Positions 35,300 to 44,209 are shown, numbered from the stretch's first letter. The stretch is 64,000 nucleotides of DNA from Micromonospora okii (GCF_020884795.1 NZ_BBZF01000023.1:94305-158304), one strand, 5' to 3'. A program made the numbers and translations. Notes: generated by a model not told the origin, from the sequence alone.

Positions 35300-36345
35300 T
35301 TCGTTCCTCCAAGAAGCGCTGCCATGGGGGTGCCGGTCACTGCCCCGGTCCGGACGAGGAGCTGCGCCGCCGCCCGGATGTCGTCCTTGCCGACGCTGTG
35401 CTCGGCCAGCTCGACGGCGGCCCGCATCAGGTGCCCCGGGTCGAGGAAATGCTCCGCGCAGAGCTCCTCGATGAGTGGGAAGAAACCGGAGTGAACGCCG
35501 ATCACGCCGCCGAGGACCTGGAGGTTCCGGTTGTCGGGGAGCGCGTCCAGGCTGCTGCGGCAGAATTCGGCGAGCCGGGCCAGCTCCTGATAGGAGTAGA
35601 CGTCGTCGCCGACCATGCTCAGAATGCCCGCCAACGATTCGGTCTCGGCGTTGCCGGCGCCCCGACCAATTCCCGCCAACGTGCCGTCGATGATGGCTGC
35701 GCCCGAATCCAGGGCGGCCATGCTGTTGGCGTTCGCCATTCCGAGATTGTCGTGGCCGTGGAATCCGACCACGGGGCAGCATTCCTTCGCGGCGGCGATG
35801 TAGCGGCCGATGTCGCTGGGGAGCATGGAGCCGTAGGAATCGACGACGTAGAGCCCCGCGATGTTGTCGGGAATGCCGTCCAGGAGGCTGGGTATTCGGT
35901 TGGCGGGGGTGGCGCTCGACTTCATGAGGTTGAGGTAGACCTGCTCGCACATCTCGGTGGCGCGCTTGATGTAGCCGAGGTTCGCCTGGACCTGCTCGGC
36001 CGACATCCCGATGCGCACGAAGGACATGCCCTGGTCGCACAACTCGCGCAGGGTCTCCAGCCGGCTGAACTCGGGCTGCGCGAACATGCCCCACTGCGAG
36101 GAGGACAGCTCCGCGCGGGCGATCTCGCACCATCTCCTGATGTCGATGTTGCAGGGCCGGATGCCGATCCGCTCGGCCTCGAAGCCGACGCCGTGGCCGA
36201 TCTCAATTTTCGTCACCGGCGTGTCGTCCATGCGGTTGAGCAGGTCGACGACGAATTTCTCGTCGAGTTGGAAATCGACGACGTACGACCCCTCGCGCAG
36301 GGTTGTGTCGAGCACGTCAACCATTAGGGACTGTGCTGCGGGCAT
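35296..36345 (-). CDS. DRE-TIM metallolyase, 4-hydroxy-2-oxovalerate aldolase-like
   Basis: 349 aa TIM barrel. DTTLREG (13-19) is the DRE-TIM metal/acid motif, IEIGHGVGFEA (48-57) and GFHGHDNLGMANAN (194-207, ligands H196 and H198) match the BphI/DmpG pyruvate-aldolase layout, as does GIGRGAGNAETE (225-236). Such enzymes add or remove pyruvate at an aldehyde. The usual partner acylating aldehyde dehydrogenase (BphJ type) is absent. First gene of the leftward BGC operon. ATG 36345 is preferred over GTG 36351 because GGAGA is correctly spaced only for the ATG. HMG-CoA-lyase or re-citrate-synthase chemistry are less likely alternatives. Confidence 0.88.
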   Translation of the reverse strand: MPAAQSLMVDVLDTTLREGSYVVDFQLDEKFVVDLLNRMDDTPVTKIEIGHGVGFEAERIGIRPCNIDIRRWCEIARAELSSSQWGMFAQPEFSRLETLRELCDQGMSFVRIGMSAEQVQANLGYIKRATEMCEQVYLNLMKSSATPANRIPSLLDGIPDNIAGLYVVDSYGSMLPSDIGRYIAAAKECCPVVGFHGHDNLGMANANSMAALDSGAAIIDGTLAGIGRGAGNAETESLAGILSMVGDDVYSYQELARLAEFCRSSLDALPDNRNLQVLGGVIGVHSGFFPLIEELCAEHFLDPGHLMRAAVELAEHSVGKDDIRAAAQLLVRTGAVTGTPMAALLGGTK

Positions 36346-36835
36346 GCTCACTCTCCGAACTTAGACGGCCGGAACTTCGCGGGTCGCACCGTTGCCCCAC
36401 GGATTACCGGCTATGACAGTCAATGTGAATCGGAGCGTCCTCGTGGCCTCATCGGCGGCCGGAAAGGGTTGTTCGTGGTATCCGCGCCTGCCAGGAAATG
36501 CGCACGGCTGTAGTCTTGCGGCGCGAGCTTGGCAAAACCTTGTTGCCATCTTGCCTAAACGCCGGTGTGCCGGTGCGTTTTGATTGTCGCCGGTCCGTTT
36601 CGGTTTGGCCGTTTTGCCCCTCGCGACGGGGATCGACGTGCCGGCCGGCGCGGTGCGAAAAGGGACGGCCTACGCATTGTGGCCCGCGCGGCGGGGCGGG
36701 GCGTGGCGCGATATGGCCCGGGGCGGTGGGGCGCGGTGCGGCCCGGGGTGCGCGTGGCCCGTGCGGGGCGTGGCTCTGGGCGGGACGGCCGGCGGGACGG
36801 GTGCGGGGGCGGACAGTTCCGCCCCCGCCTGGCAC
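36346..36835. other. Intergenic region upstream of the leftward BGC operon
   Basis: No gene is supported. About 36360-36600 is less GC-rich than its surroundings and should hold the operon promoter (minus strand); TTCACA/TTGACT-like words occur near 36415-36430 but no convincing -10. About 36600-36800 is an extremely G-rich tract with GGGGCGG/CGGGGCG words. A terminator hairpin lies at 36803-36828. Confidence 0.6.
36803..36828 (-). terminator. Terminator hairpin after the LeuRS-editing-like gene
   Basis: A perfect 11-bp stem (36803-36813, GCGGGGGCGGA, with 36818-36828) and a CAGT loop, 8 bp beyond the stop codon on the minus strand. Confidence 0.75.
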
Positions 36836-38338
36836 CTACCGGGTGAGCGCTGTCTGGAGTGCCGTGGTGGAGAAGCCCTCGGGCAGCGGAAGGCCGAGGA
36901 GCACGAAGAGGGCCGCCAGGAACGCGGTCCGCTCGGACTCGCCGACCGCGCCGCCACGGCGGACGGTCTTCGCCGTCGCGCCGACCGCCTTGAAGGCGCC
37001 GGGGAAGTCGGCGGCGGCGAGCGCCGCGAGGATCTGCTCGGCCGCCTTGGATGGTGCGCCCTCCGGCTCCGCCGACCCGGCGACCGCCGCCGCGTGATCC
37101 TTGGCGATCCGCTCGATCTGCTCGCCGACCTGGGCCTTCACCGACACCGTCTCATCCGGACGGCCCGCCACGAGCAGCGCGCCGTCCAGCCACTGCGGCT
37201 CCACGCCCTGCGCCGAGCCGACGCGGGCCACCGGCAGCACCAGGGCCGGCGGGTGCTCGATCCCCAGGTCGAGCGCCAGCAGGCGCAGCCACAGCAGGTC
37301 GCCCGTGACCGCCTCGGCGGAGCTGACCAGCGTCGCCGCTCCCACCGCGTACCCGCTCGCCGCCGTCAGCAGCGGCGTGACCCGCAGCGACGCCGACAAC
37401 GCCCCCGCTCCCTCCGTGAGGCTGCGCGCCCGCAGCGCCGGCGACCAGCGCACCTCCCCGGCGGGGTCGGCGCTCAGCACGGCCAGCGGCGCCCGGCCGA
37501 GCGAGACCGACTCGGTCCGGTCGGCGTGGCCGGCCGCCAGCAGTTCCTCCAGGTACGCCTGGAGCGTCTGCTCGTGGCTCAGGCCGTCGTGCCGGCCCGC
37601 CCGCACCGCCGCCCCGGTCTTGATGACCGGCGGCGTCAGCCAACTCGCCGGGTCGGCGCTGGGCTCGTGTTCGCCGAGGCCGAAGCGGACCGGAAGCCCG
37701 ACGGCGCGGGCGAACTCCAGGTCGGCGGCCGAGTGCGCCGGGTTGACGATGACCGCGCCCGTGCCGAACTCGGGCTTGGCCCAGTCCGCGACCCAGACCG
37801 GAAGCAGGTCGCCGTGCAGCGGGTGGCGCACGAAGAGGCCACTGAAGTACGGCCGCCGCCGCACCTCCGACCCCGCGAGCGCCTCGTGGTCCGGGTGCAC
37901 CACGACGGCGCAGGCCGCCGTGAACGGCGACCAGTCGGTGGTGAAGGTGCTGATCGCGCCGCCGCTCGCCGCGCCCGTCGCGGCGTCGACGAACGGCAGG
38001 CGGAAGACCGCCCCCGGGGCCCGCCGCAGGGCCTTCTGCTGCTTGCCGTCCACCCGCGCGCCCCAGGACGGCGCGGACCCCGTGGCCACCGCCGACAGCG
38101 CGCCCGGCGAGGGTACGTAGGACAGCGTCCAGGGCCCCACCTCCTCGTCCTCGGCGCTCACCGCGATCCTGCCCGCGGCTGCCAGGGCGCGCAGCAGGTC
38201 CACGGCGGGGGCGGAACCCGCCGGGGCCGGGGAGTCGGCGAGCGCGCCGAGCCTCTCGCACGCGGCGGTCACCGCCTTCAACCGCCGCTCGTGCAGGTCA
38301 TCGGTTGGAGCGCCGATTATCAGGACCTTGCTGCCCAT
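36836..38338 (-). CDS. Stand-alone protein resembling the LeuRS editing (CP1) domain
   Basis: 500 aa. Residues ~90-225 follow the class Ia leucyl-tRNA-synthetase insertion domain: WGARVDGKQQKALRRAPGAV (91-110, compare LeuRS W-KV--MQ-NWIGRSEG), STFTTDWSPFTAA (130-142, compare FTTRPDT), VVVHPDHEAL (145-154) and FGTGAVIVNPAHSAADLEFA (191-210, compare FGTGAVMAVPAHDQRDYEFA). The Asp of RDYEFA is kept (D206), while the RPDT part of the Thr-rich loop is not. HIGH and KMSKS signatures and an obvious anticodon-binding domain are missing. Expected role: hydrolysing a mischarged aminoacyl-tRNA or aminoacyl-adenylate, or a degenerate synthetase. ATG 38338 has GGAGG 7 bp upstream. It neighbours the BGC and a SpoU methyltransferase. 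Confidence 0.7.
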   Translation of the reverse strand: MGSKVLIIGAPTDDLHERRLKAVTAACERLGALADSPAPAGSAPAVDLLRALAAAGRIAVSAEDEEVGPWTLSYVPSPGALSAVATGSAPSWGARVDGKQQKALRRAPGAVFRLPFVDAATGAASGGAISTFTTDWSPFTAACAVVVHPDHEALAGSEVRRRPYFSGLFVRHPLHGDLLPVWVADWAKPEFGTGAVIVNPAHSAADLEFARAVGLPVRFGLGEHEPSADPASWLTPPVIKTGAAVRAGRHDGLSHEQTLQAYLEELLAAGHADRTESVSLGRAPLAVLSADPAGEVRWSPALRARSLTEGAGALSASLRVTPLLTAASGYAVGAATLVSSAEAVTGDLLWLRLLALDLGIEHPPALVLPVARVGSAQGVEPQWLDGALLVAGRPDETVSVKAQVGEQIERIAKDHAAAVAGSAEPEGAPSKAAEQILAALAAADFPGAFKAVGATAKTVRRGGAVGESERTAFLAALFVLLGLPLPEGFSTTALQTALTR

Positions 38339-38430
38339 GTTCGCCTCCGCCATTGGTGTTCTTCAGGACTACGCGGACATGCTAAGGGCCCGATTTCTCC
38401 CCAAGAACGCACGGGGCGGTGCGTCGCGGA

Positions 38431-39255
38431 TCAGGAATTGGCTCTCTGCCGCGCCGCCTCGTACAGCACGACAGTTCCGGCCGCCGCCGCGTTCAAGGAA
38501 CTGGCGGCGCCGACGATGGGGATTCGCACCGTCCGGTCACTCGCCTCCTGCCAGCCCGCGCTGAGGCCGTGCGTCTCGTTGCCGACGAGAAGAAGGGTCG
38601 GGCCGGTCAGGTCGTGGTCCGCGACATCCGAATCACCGTGCTCGTCCGTGCCGACGATCTGAAGCCGGGAAAGGCCGCGCGCACGCAGCGCGGCCACCCA
38701 GTCGAGAACGTCCCGGTGGCTGGCGACCCGCACGACCGGAACGGCGAACAACGAACCCGTGCTGGCCCGTACCGCCTTCGGGTCGTAGGGGTCGGCCGCG
38801 TGGCCGGTGACGACGACGCCGGAGGCCCCGAAGGCGTCCGCGGAGCGGATCAGGGTGCCGACGTTGCCCGGCGTCTTCGGGCGGTCGAAGACCACGACCA
38901 GCATCTTCGGCCCGACCGGTAGCCGACCCAGGTCGTCCTCGGGCTGCCCCACCACCGCCAGCAGTTCCGGTGACTCCTCCTCCTTGCCGCCGAGTTCGTG
39001 CATCAACTCGGGCGCGAGAGCCACGCGGGTGGCGGCGGCCCGGTCGAGGAGATCCCGGCACCACCGGGACAGATTCCGCCCGTCCGGATAGAGCAGGGCG
39101 CGGATCTCCCAGCCCTGTTCGAGGGCCAGGGTGATCGGCCGCACTCCCTGCACCAGGAACTCGCCCAGGCGCTGGCGTTTCGTGCGGTTGACCAGCAACG
39201 CCTGCCACTGTTGGAAACTGGCGTTCCGAGTGGTGATCTTCAAGGTCTTCGCCAC
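38431..39255 (-). CDS. TrmH/SpoU family RNA 2'-O-methyltransferase
   Basis: 274 aa. An N-terminal L30e-like substrate-binding domain (GEFLVQGVRPITLALE) and a SPOUT catalytic domain with motif 1 NVGTLIRSADAFGASG, motif 2 LLVGNETHGLS and motif 3 IPIVGAASSLNAAAAG, forming the SAM-binding knot. It methylates ribose in tRNA or rRNA. Some relatives give antibiotic resistance (TsnR, AviRb) and others are housekeeping. The GTG start at 39255 has a weak Shine-Dalgarno. It is 92 bp upstream of, and on the same strand as, the editing-like gene. Confidence 0.9.
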   Translation of the reverse strand: MAKTLKITTRNASFQQWQALLVNRTKRQRLGEFLVQGVRPITLALEQGWEIRALLYPDGRNLSRWCRDLLDRAAATRVALAPELMHELGGKEEESPELLAVVGQPEDDLGRLPVGPKMLVVVFDRPKTPGNVGTLIRSADAFGASGVVVTGHAADPYDPKAVRASTGSLFAVPVVRVASHRDVLDWVAALRARGLSRLQIVGTDEHGDSDVADHDLTGPTLLLVGNETHGLSAGWQEASDRTVRIPIVGAASSLNAAAAGTVVLYEAARQRANS

Positions 39256-39527
39256 GCAGCCGATTCAACAGCATCGGCCAGCATTGGCCGAGGTGGGCCC
39301 GTGGGCGGCGGCCCGGAATTCGATACCGGGCCCTGACCCATTCCTTGCCCTCGGCCGCGACCTTCCAGTTTCGGCAGCAGTGGGGCCGGTCCCTCCGCCG
39401 AACGGCGGACTCCGCCGGGCCCGGTTCCGTCGGCCGGGGGAGGTGGTCGACCGGATACCGGTGGGAGCGTGGGCGCCGACGAGCCGCGCCCGACCGGGTG
39501 GCCGGCCGCGACGGCGAGGAGTGACCG

Positions 39528-39893
39528 GTGAAACGTGCCCTGCCCGTGCCCCTGTTCCTGGGCGCGATCCTGCTGCTGACCTCCGCCTGCGCCGACGCCG
39601 GGCCGCTCGAGGTCCGGTACGAGTTGACGGGCGCGACCGGGACGACCGTCCGACCGGTGATCACGGTGCCGGCCGAGGGCGGCGACGGGAGGCCGACCGA
39701 GGCCAGCGCCCAGGAGGCCGCCCCGCTGCCGTGGGGGCGGACGCTCGTGGTCGAACGCGGCCGGACGACGCTGGCGGCGACGCCGTCGGACGGCGCGCTG
39801 GTCTGCCGCATCGTCGTCGAGGGCCGGGAGGTGGCCCGGGTGACCGGCACTCCGGGCGAGCCGGTGACGTGCACGGCCCCGGTCGACGGGTGA
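39528..39893 (+). CDS. Small lipoprotein-like secreted protein
   Basis: 121 aa. The signal peptide MKRALPVPLFLGAILLLTSAC ends in a lipobox-like TSAC (given here by position: Cys21). The mature part is a short beta-rich region (YELTGATGTTVRPVITVP, VCRIVVEGREVARVTG) reminiscent of MmpS-type proteins, but that call is weak. GTG 39528 has GAGGAG 7 bp upstream. Convergent with the response-regulator gene. Confidence 0.7.
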   Translation: MKRALPVPLFLGAILLLTSACADAGPLEVRYELTGATGTTVRPVITVPAEGGDGRPTEASAQEAAPLPWGRTLVVERGRTTLAATPSDGALVCRIVVEGREVARVTGTPGEPVTCTAPVDG

Positions 39894-39907
39894 CGGTGAG
39901 CGGGGGG

Positions 39908-40549
39908 TCAGCTCACCAGGCGGCGCTCCCACGCCCACGCGGCGATCTCCACCCGGTTGCGGGCGTCGAGTTTCGCCTGCACGCTGCCCAGGTGGGTCTT
40001 CACCGTGCCCACGGTGATGAAGAGCCTCGCGGCGATCTCGGCGTTCGTGGCGCCCCGCGCCACCAGCCGCACCACGTCCAGCTCCCGGGGTGACAGCCCG
40101 GTCTCCGCAGGGCGGGCCGCCGTCGGCGGGTTCAGGTGCTCGAGCAGCCGTACGGTGATCGACGGGCTGATCAGGGCGTCCCCGGCGACGGCGGCGCGCA
40201 CCGCCTCGACCAGCAGCGCGGGCCCGGAGTCCTTGAGCAGGAACCCGCACGCGCCGGTGCGCAGCGCGGTGTGCACGTACTCGTCCAGGTCGAAGGTGGT
40301 CACCACGACCACCCGGAACGGGTCCGCGACGCCGGGGCCGGCGAGCTGGCGCAGCGCCTCCAGCCCGTTCAGCCTCGGCATCCGGATGTCCAGCAGGACG
40401 ACGTCGGGGCGCAGCCGCCGGGCCAGCGCCACCGCCTCCACGCCGTCGCCCGCCTCCCCGACCAGCTCCATGTCCGGCTGCGCGCCGATGATCATCCCGA
40501 AGCCGGTGCGCACCATGGCCTGGTCGTCGGCCACCAGCACCCGGATCAC
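39908..40549 (-). CDS. NarL/LuxR family response regulator
   Basis: 213 aa. Receiver domain with acidic pair DD (VLVADDQAM), phospho-acceptor in VVLLDIRMP, Thr in VVVTTFDLD and Lys in FLLKDSGP; C-terminal LuxR HTH (SPRELDVVRLVARGATNAEIA, key RELDVVRL and NAEIA). GTG 40549 overlaps the kinase gene's TGA. Acts with the kinase and probably regulates the divergent ABC transporter. Confidence 0.95.
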   Translation of the reverse strand: MIRVLVADDQAMVRTGFGMIIGAQPDMELVGEAGDGVEAVALARRLRPDVVLLDIRMPRLNGLEALRQLAGPGVADPFRVVVVTTFDLDEYVHTALRTGACGFLLKDSGPALLVEAVRAAVAGDALISPSITVRLLEHLNPPTAARPAETGLSPRELDVVRLVARGATNAEIAARLFITVGTVKTHLGSVQAKLDARNRVEIAAWAWERRLVS

Positions 40550-41766
40550 CGGCCGACCTCCCCGTTCACCGGCACCCCGCCGGAAAGCGGCAGCCTCGCC
40601 TCCACGACCCATCCGCCGCCGTCGCCGGGGCCGGCGTGCAGCGTGCCGCCGAGCGCGCCCACCCGCTCCGCCAGCCCGGCCAGCCCGAAGCCCCCTCGGC
40701 CTCCGCCCCGCCCGGGGCCGTCGTCGCTCACCCGCACCAGCAGCCCCTCCGGGGTGCGACCGAGGCGCACGTCCACCCGCCGCGCCCCGGCGGCGTGCTG
40801 CCGGACGTTCGTCAGGGCCTCCATCACGATCCGGTACGCCGAGGACGTCACCTCGATCGGCAGGTCGTCGAGCGGCCCGTCGACGCGCAGCCGGGCCCCG
40901 ACCGGGCCGGCGGCGCGGAAGGCGTCCACCAGCTCCGGCAGGTCGGCCGCCCCGGCCAGGGGCGCGACCGGGGCGTCCCCGTCGCGCAGCACGCCGACCA
41001 TCCGCCGCATCGCCGTCATGGTCTGCGCGCCGGCCCGTTCGATCTGCTCCAGCGCGGCCACGGCCCGCCCGGGGTCCCGCTCGGCGACGTACCGGGCGCC
41101 CTGCGCCTGCACCACGATGCCCGTGACGTGGTGGGCGATGAAGTCGTGCAGGTCCCGGGCGAACTCGGCGCGCTGCTCGGCGCGGACCGCCGCGAGTTGC
41201 CGCCGGCGGGCTGTCTCCGCCAGCCGCAGGTACATGCCGGCGGCGGCGGTCCCCGCCGCGAGCAGCGCGTACGCCATGCCGACGATGAGGTGGACGGCTC
41301 CGGTGTCGGCCCGCAACGGCAGCGCGGCCACGGCGAGGCCGGTGACGGCGACCACGGCGGGCGCGGCCCGGGGTGCCGCCCGCCGGGCGGCCACGAAGAC
41401 GATCCCGAGCAGCCCGCACGACTCCGCCAACCCCCAGAGCGAATCCGATCCGCGCAGCGGCACCAGGCCGTCGAGGCCGGCGCTGTGCCGCAGGTACGCG
41501 TACGCCGCCGTCGTCGCCAGCGACCACGTCGCCACCGCCCCGGCCGCGAGCGCCAGGCGAGGCGAGCCCTGCCGGTGGGCGGGCAGCCACACCGCCGCCG
41601 TGGCGACCGCCAGGGCGACCTGCGCCAGCGCGGCCGGCAGCGCGATGCCGCCGCCGAGGAGGAACACCCGTCCGCCCGTGACGTCGACCAGCCCGAGCAG
41701 GGCCATGCCGACCAGGGCGGCGGCCTGCCCGGCGCGCCGCCATCCGGGGCTCAACTCTCCTGTCAT
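40546..41766 (-). CDS. Sensor histidine kinase (HisKA_3/DesK type)
   Basis: 406 aa. Several N-terminal membrane segments (about six between residues 15 and 165), then HisKA_3 with the phospho-acceptor His in FARDLHDFIAHHVTG, and a HATPase with VSDDGPGRGG and GFGLAGLAERV. There is no separate sensing domain; membrane-stress or antibiotic sensing is typical of this class beside FtsX-type ABC transporters. ATG 41766. Confidence 0.94.
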   Translation of the reverse strand: MTGELSPGWRRAGQAAALVGMALLGLVDVTGGRVFLLGGGIALPAALAQVALAVATAAVWLPAHRQGSPRLALAAGAVATWSLATTAAYAYLRHSAGLDGLVPLRGSDSLWGLAESCGLLGIVFVAARRAAPRAAPAVVAVTGLAVAALPLRADTGAVHLIVGMAYALLAAGTAAAGMYLRLAETARRRQLAAVRAEQRAEFARDLHDFIAHHVTGIVVQAQGARYVAERDPGRAVAALEQIERAGAQTMTAMRRMVGVLRDGDAPVAPLAGAADLPELVDAFRAAGPVGARLRVDGPLDDLPIEVTSSAYRIVMEALTNVRQHAAGARRVDVRLGRTPEGLLVRVSDDGPGRGGGRGGFGLAGLAERVGALGGTLHAGPGDGGGWVVEARLPLSGGVPVNGEVGR

Positions 41767-41909
41767 CGCACTTCACGGTAGCCAAGGGGCCGCCCGGGGC
41801 GGATCTGCCGAAAGGCGGACCGGGCGGCGGCGGACCCGACCCGGGGTGGATGCGCCGCCGGGCTCCGCCCCGCCAGGCTCTGCCGCGTCCCGTGAGAGGT
41901 GGAGGCAAG

Positions 41910-42659
41910 ATGACGAAGCATCCCGACCCCGCGCCGGCCGTCGCGGCGGTCGACCTGGTCAAGGTGTACGGCAGGGGGGAGACGGCGGTACGCGCCCTGG
42001 ACGGCGTCACCGTCGGCTTCCGCCGGGCGGCGTTCACGGCGATCATGGGCCCGTCCGGCTCCGGCAAGTCCACCCTGATGCACTGTCTCGCCGGCCTCGA
42101 CACGGCCACCTCCGGTCAGGCGCTGCTCGGTGGCACCGACCTCACCCGCCAGCCCGACCGGGTGCTCACCAGGGTGCGCCGGGAGCGGATCGGCTTCGTC
42201 TTCCAGGCGTTCAACCTGCTGCCCCAGCTCACGGCGGCGCAGAACATCACCCTGCCGCTCGACCTCGCCGGCCGGAAGGTCGACCCGGTGCTGCTCGACG
42301 GGCTGGTGGGGGCGCTCGGCATCGGCGACCGGCTGACCCACCGCCCCGTCGAGCTCTCCGGCGGCCAGCAGCAGCGCGTCGCGCTCGCCCGGGCGCTGGT
42401 GTCCCGCCCCGAGGTCGTCTTCGCCGACGAGCCGACCGGCAACCTGGACTCCCGCTCGGGGGCGGAGGTGCTCGGGCTGCTGCGCGACTGCGTCCGTACC
42501 CTCGGGCAGACCGTGGTCATGGTCACCCACGATCCGGGGGCCGCCGCGTACGCCGACCGGGTCGTGCTGCTCGCGGACGGCCGGCTCGCCGGCGACCTGG
42601 ACCGGCCCGGCCGTGACGCGGTCGCCGCCGCCCTGCACGACCTGGCGGTGGCCCGGTGA
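41910..42659 (+). CDS. ABC transporter ATP-binding protein (MacB/LolD-like)
   Basis: 249 aa. Walker A GPSGSGKST (~48), signature LSGGQQQRVALARAL, Walker B VVFADEPTGNLDS and H-loop MVTHD are intact. ATG 41910 has GGTGGAGG 5 bp upstream. The permease gene overlaps the stop (GTGA). Divergent from the two-component system across a 143-bp gap. Confidence 0.96.
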   Translation: MTKHPDPAPAVAAVDLVKVYGRGETAVRALDGVTVGFRRAAFTAIMGPSGSGKSTLMHCLAGLDTATSGQALLGGTDLTRQPDRVLTRVRRERIGFVFQAFNLLPQLTAAQNITLPLDLAGRKVDPVLLDGLVGALGIGDRLTHRPVELSGGQQQRVALARALVSRPEVVFADEPTGNLDSRSGAEVLGLLRDCVRTLGQTVVMVTHDPGAAAYADRVVLLADGRLAGDLDRPGRDAVAAALHDLAVAR

Positions 42660-44158
42660 GCCGGCGCGGGGAAGTGCTGCGCTCCCAGCTCGCCGACGCC
42701 GCCCGCCGCCCCGCCCGGACGCTGCTCACGGGCCTCGCGATGGCCGTCGCGGCGTTCGTCGTGTTCGGTACGGTGCTGGCGCACCAGGTCACCGAGCGGA
42801 CCCTGCTCGCCGGCCTCAGCGGCACGCCCGCGGCGGCCGACCTGGTCGTCTCCGGGGACGTCACCACCCGGACCCTGGACGCCGCCCGCCGGGTGCCCGG
42901 CGTCGCCGAGGCGGTGGGCCGCACGGACGCCTTCTACGGGTTCGCGGGCGGGACGGGCGGGCTGTCCGTGTACGCGGACCCCGGCACGGGCCCGCTCGCC
43001 ACGGTCCGCGTCACCCGGGGCCGGTACCCGGGCGCGGCGGACGAGATCGCCGTCACGCGGCGCACCGTGGAGCGGCTCGGGCTGGCCGTCGGCGGCACCC
43101 TGCGGGTCACGGCGGGCGCCGATCCGGCCCGGTCGGTCCCGCTGACCGTCGTCGGCGTCGTGGCCGCCCCAGACGACCCGGGGGCGGCCGGCTACACGAC
43201 GGAGGCGTTCGCCGCCCGGCTCGCCGGTCACGACGGGCTCCGCCAGGTCGAGCTGCGGCTGACGCCCGACGCCCACCCGGCCGACATCGCCGTGTCGGCC
43301 CCCGGCGACGGGCCGCTGCCGGCCGGGCTGGTGGAGCGGGCCCGCGCCGACGCCGGGCTGGACCGGGTGGTGCCCTACCGCGCCAGCCCCGACGTGCGGG
43401 TCGCCGGCGTCGCCGTCGAGGGCCTCGCCGCGGTCGACCTGGACCTGCGGGCGCTGGCCACCCGCGCGGACTTCGGCGCGAGCGCGGGCAGCCTCGCCGA
43501 CGCCGGGCCGGGACGGGTGGTGCTGCTGCGGGTCGCCGCGACGATGGCGAACACGCCCGTCGGCGCGGGCCTGCTGCTGGCCCCGGCCGACCTGGACCGG
43601 CTCGGCGTGCCGGCCGCCCCGACCGGCCTGCTGGCCGACGTGGCGGGCGACGGCGGGCGGGCCCGCTCCGCGGCGGTGGCGGCGCTGCGCGCCGCCGGTG
43701 GCCCCGGGGTCGGGATCGAGGTGACCGCCGACGACCGCGACGACCTGGCCGGCGACCTGCGGGCCGTCACGGCCGTGCTGCTGTCGCTGCTGGCCCTCAC
43801 CGTCGTCGTGGCCGTGGTCGGCGTCGGCACCACCACGGCGCTTTCCGTGGTGGAGCGCACCCGGGAGTCGGGCCTGCTGCGCGCCGTCGGGATGTCCCGG
43901 CGTCGGCTCGCGGCGACGCTCACGGTCGAGGCGGGGCTGTACGGCGTCGTCGGCGCGACCCTGGGCCTGCTGCTGGCCCTGCCGTACGGGTGGCTGACCG
44001 TCGCGGCGCTCGGGGCGGGCGCGCCCGTCGAGTTCCCGGCCGGGCGGCTCGCCCTGGTGGTGCTGGCCCTCGCGGCGGCGACGGCGCTCGCCGGCCTGCT
44101 CCCGGCTCGCCGGGCGGCCCGGGTGGGGCCGGTGACGGCCCTGGCCGCCGCCGACTGA
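42656..44158 (+). CDS. FtsX-like ABC transporter permease
   Basis: 500 aa. An N-terminal TM (TLLTGLAMAVAAFVVFGTVLA), a large extracytoplasmic MacB-type periplasmic-core region (~45-370), then three C-terminal TMs with an FtsX domain (VVAVVGVGTTTALSVVERTRESGLLRAVGMSRR, key ERTRESGLLRAVGMSRR). It is somewhat shorter than the 800+ aa actinobacterial two-repeat permeases: one repeat only, so it probably dimerises. Works with the ATPase for lipid or peptide export or resistance. Confidence 0.93.
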   Translation: MSRRGEVLRSQLADAARRPARTLLTGLAMAVAAFVVFGTVLAHQVTERTLLAGLSGTPAAADLVVSGDVTTRTLDAARRVPGVAEAVGRTDAFYGFAGGTGGLSVYADPGTGPLATVRVTRGRYPGAADEIAVTRRTVERLGLAVGGTLRVTAGADPARSVPLTVVGVVAAPDDPGAAGYTTEAFAARLAGHDGLRQVELRLTPDAHPADIAVSAPGDGPLPAGLVERARADAGLDRVVPYRASPDVRVAGVAVEGLAAVDLDLRALATRADFGASAGSLADAGPGRVVLLRVAATMANTPVGAGLLLAPADLDRLGVPAAPTGLLADVAGDGGRARSAAVAALRAAGGPGVGIEVTADDRDDLAGDLRAVTAVLLSLLALTVVVAVVGVGTTTALSVVERTRESGLLRAVGMSRRRLAATLTVEAGLYGVVGATLGLLLALPYGWLTVAALGAGAPVEFPAGRLALVVLALAAATALAGLLPARRAARVGPVTALAAAD

Positions 44159-44209
44159 CGGGGCGGGAGGGACGGCGGCCGGCCCGGCGGGCCGGTAGGG
44201 TGCCCGACC

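Noticed and set aside
40546..44158. Two-component system and ABC exporter as part of the NRPS cluster
   Set aside because: Separated from the cluster by the methyltransferase and lipoprotein genes and of a common housekeeping stress-response type; no direct link seen.
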